Below are positions 63,422 through 64,000 of a DNA stretch of 64,000 nucleotides, in pieces (positions within the stretch are counted from its first letter, which is position 1; each line of letters starts with the position of its first letter). Under the pieces are notes generated by a model that was given only the letters and a program-made list of their open reading frames with translations, ran no database searches and had not been told where the DNA came from. Position numbers and translations under genes: made by a program. The DNA comes from Paenibacillus illinoisensis NBRC 15959 (GTDB lineage: Bacteria > Bacillota > Bacilli > Paenibacillales > Paenibacillaceae), in assembly GCF_004000925.1 (NCBI RefSeq), contig NZ_BIME01000005.1, positions 1 to 64,000 on the forward strand, read 5' to 3'.

Positions 63422-64000
63422 ATGGGATATCCCCAGTGGCTTGACCCTTATGATGAACGGCCTTTTATCATGTTTTCGAATCCACACATATGGGCGATAG
63501 CCTGCACGGCAATGGTGATTATCCTGCTGTACCTGTTTAGAAACCACTTGAGATCATGGCCGGAACGCACACGTAGGGTGCTGCGAATCACTTTAGCCAT
63601 CTTTATGATAGGTTGTGAAGTGCTGCTTCAGTTATGGTATGTCTACGGCGGGGTGTGGAGTGTGAGGACATCGCTTCCGCTGGAGCTGTGCAGTCTGTCC
63701 CTGTTGTTGTCGGCCGTGCTGCTGTTAACACGCAGTCGTATGCTGCATTCAGCATTATTATTGGCAGGGATTGCAGGTGCGCTGATGGCGATTGTAACTC
63801 CAAACCTCGGTTATACCGTTCCACATTTTCGTTTTATTCAATTTTTTACGGCTCATGCCTGTATTATACTTGCCTTGCTCTATATGACCTGGGTAGAACA
63901 GCTTCGTCCAAGCTGGAGATCAGTTGTGGGTTCGATGGTTTTTGTTAATGTGGCGGCGCTGATTGTATATGGAATGGATGTGCTTTTGGAAGCCAACTAT
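63422..64000 (+). CDS. TIGR02206 (YwaF-like) integral membrane protein, partial
   Basis: The frame from ATG 63422 runs open for 193 codons to the window edge, so the C-terminus is missing. AAGGAG lies 6 bp upstream. The protein begins MGYPQWLDPYDERPF, then has at least five hydrophobic helices (IWAIACTAMVIILLYLF, ITLAIFMIGCEVLLQLWY, LELCSLSLLLSAVLLLT, LLAGIAGALMAIVTPNL, FFTAHACIILALLYMTW). The pattern SLPLELCSLS and PHFRFIQFFTAH matches the TIGR02206/YwaF family of unknown function. Confidence 0.8.
   Translation, partial: MGYPQWLDPYDERPFIMFSNPHIWAIACTAMVIILLYLFRNHLRSWPERTRRVLRITLAIFMIGCEVLLQLWYVYGGVWSVRTSLPLELCSLSLLLSAVLLLTRSRMLHSALLLAGIAGALMAIVTPNLGYTVPHFRFIQFFTAHACIILALLYMTWVEQLRPSWRSVVGSMVFVNVAALIVYGMDVLLEANY

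Overview
The window looks like chromosomal DNA of a Paenibacillus-type Bacillota. The support is strong GGAGG-type ribosome sites, frequent GTG/TTG starts, Rho-independent terminators after most transcription units, a collagen-like surface protein, and several families common in that genus (YtrA-type GntR-ABC cassette, GH125 mannosidase, copper-amine-oxidase stalk protein, MhqO-type dioxygenase). No rRNA, tRNA, CRISPR array, insertion sequence or phage module was seen. Most of the window is ordinary-GC core or accessory metabolism. About 1.4-4.2 kb is visibly more AT-rich and looks acquired.

Layout. 0-1.35 kb: collagen-like protein (running off the left edge) and a short paralog of its head domain, both on the minus strand. 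1.5-3.9 kb: AT-rich patch with an acetyltransferase remnant, a Nudix hydrolase, a WYL regulator and a DJ-1/PfpI protein. 4.2-8.8 kb: a small regulon of a luciferase-like monooxygenase, two PhzB/SnoaL-like proteins, a TetR repressor and an MFS exporter, tied together by a repeated 16-bp motif at the promoters. 9.3-14.7 kb: five-gene nickel/peptide-type ABC importer, followed by a convergent C-S lyase. 16-22.7 kb: S9 peptidase, STM3941-like membrane protein, aldo/keto reductase, GntR plus two-gene ABC exporter, LURP-one-like protein. 22.8-30.1 kb: two overlapping WYL regulators divergent from a three-gene RNA repair operon (RlaP nucleotidyltransferase, Hen1 methyltransferase, Pnkp kinase-phosphatase-ligase). 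30.3-34.6 kb: small orphan protein, AEC transporter, Mug-type glycosylase, ECF sigma with a DUF4179-type membrane partner. 34.7-40.5 kb: carbohydrate genes with a LacI and an AraC regulator. 40.5-42.8 kb: ECF41 sigma factor with an FAD amine-oxidase/desaturase-like gene carrying an ECF41-type promoter. 42.9-44.8 kb: kinase-like protein and a stand-alone RecB/Cas4-like Fe-S nuclease. 44.9-47.9 kb: alanine dehydrogenase divergent from its PucR/AdeR-type regulator. 48.6-50.7 kb: a STAND ATPase with a possible GNAT-like segment and a C-terminal HTH. 50.7-58.5 kb: sigma-54 amino-acid catabolism: RocR-like activator, proline dehydrogenase and P5C dehydrogenase with face-to-face -24/-12 promoters, rpoN itself, and aspartase with a third -24/-12 promoter. 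58.8-64 kb: chemotaxis transducer with a Crp/Fnr-type promoter, two secreted proteins, ring-cleaving dioxygenase with an MhqR-like operator, and a partial TIGR02206-type membrane protein.

The most interesting systems are the WYL-linked RNA repair island, the self-contained sigma-54 proline/aspartate regulon carrying its own sigma factor, the ECF41 pair with its promoter, and the STAND fusion protein. All calls come from reading the sequence without database searches.
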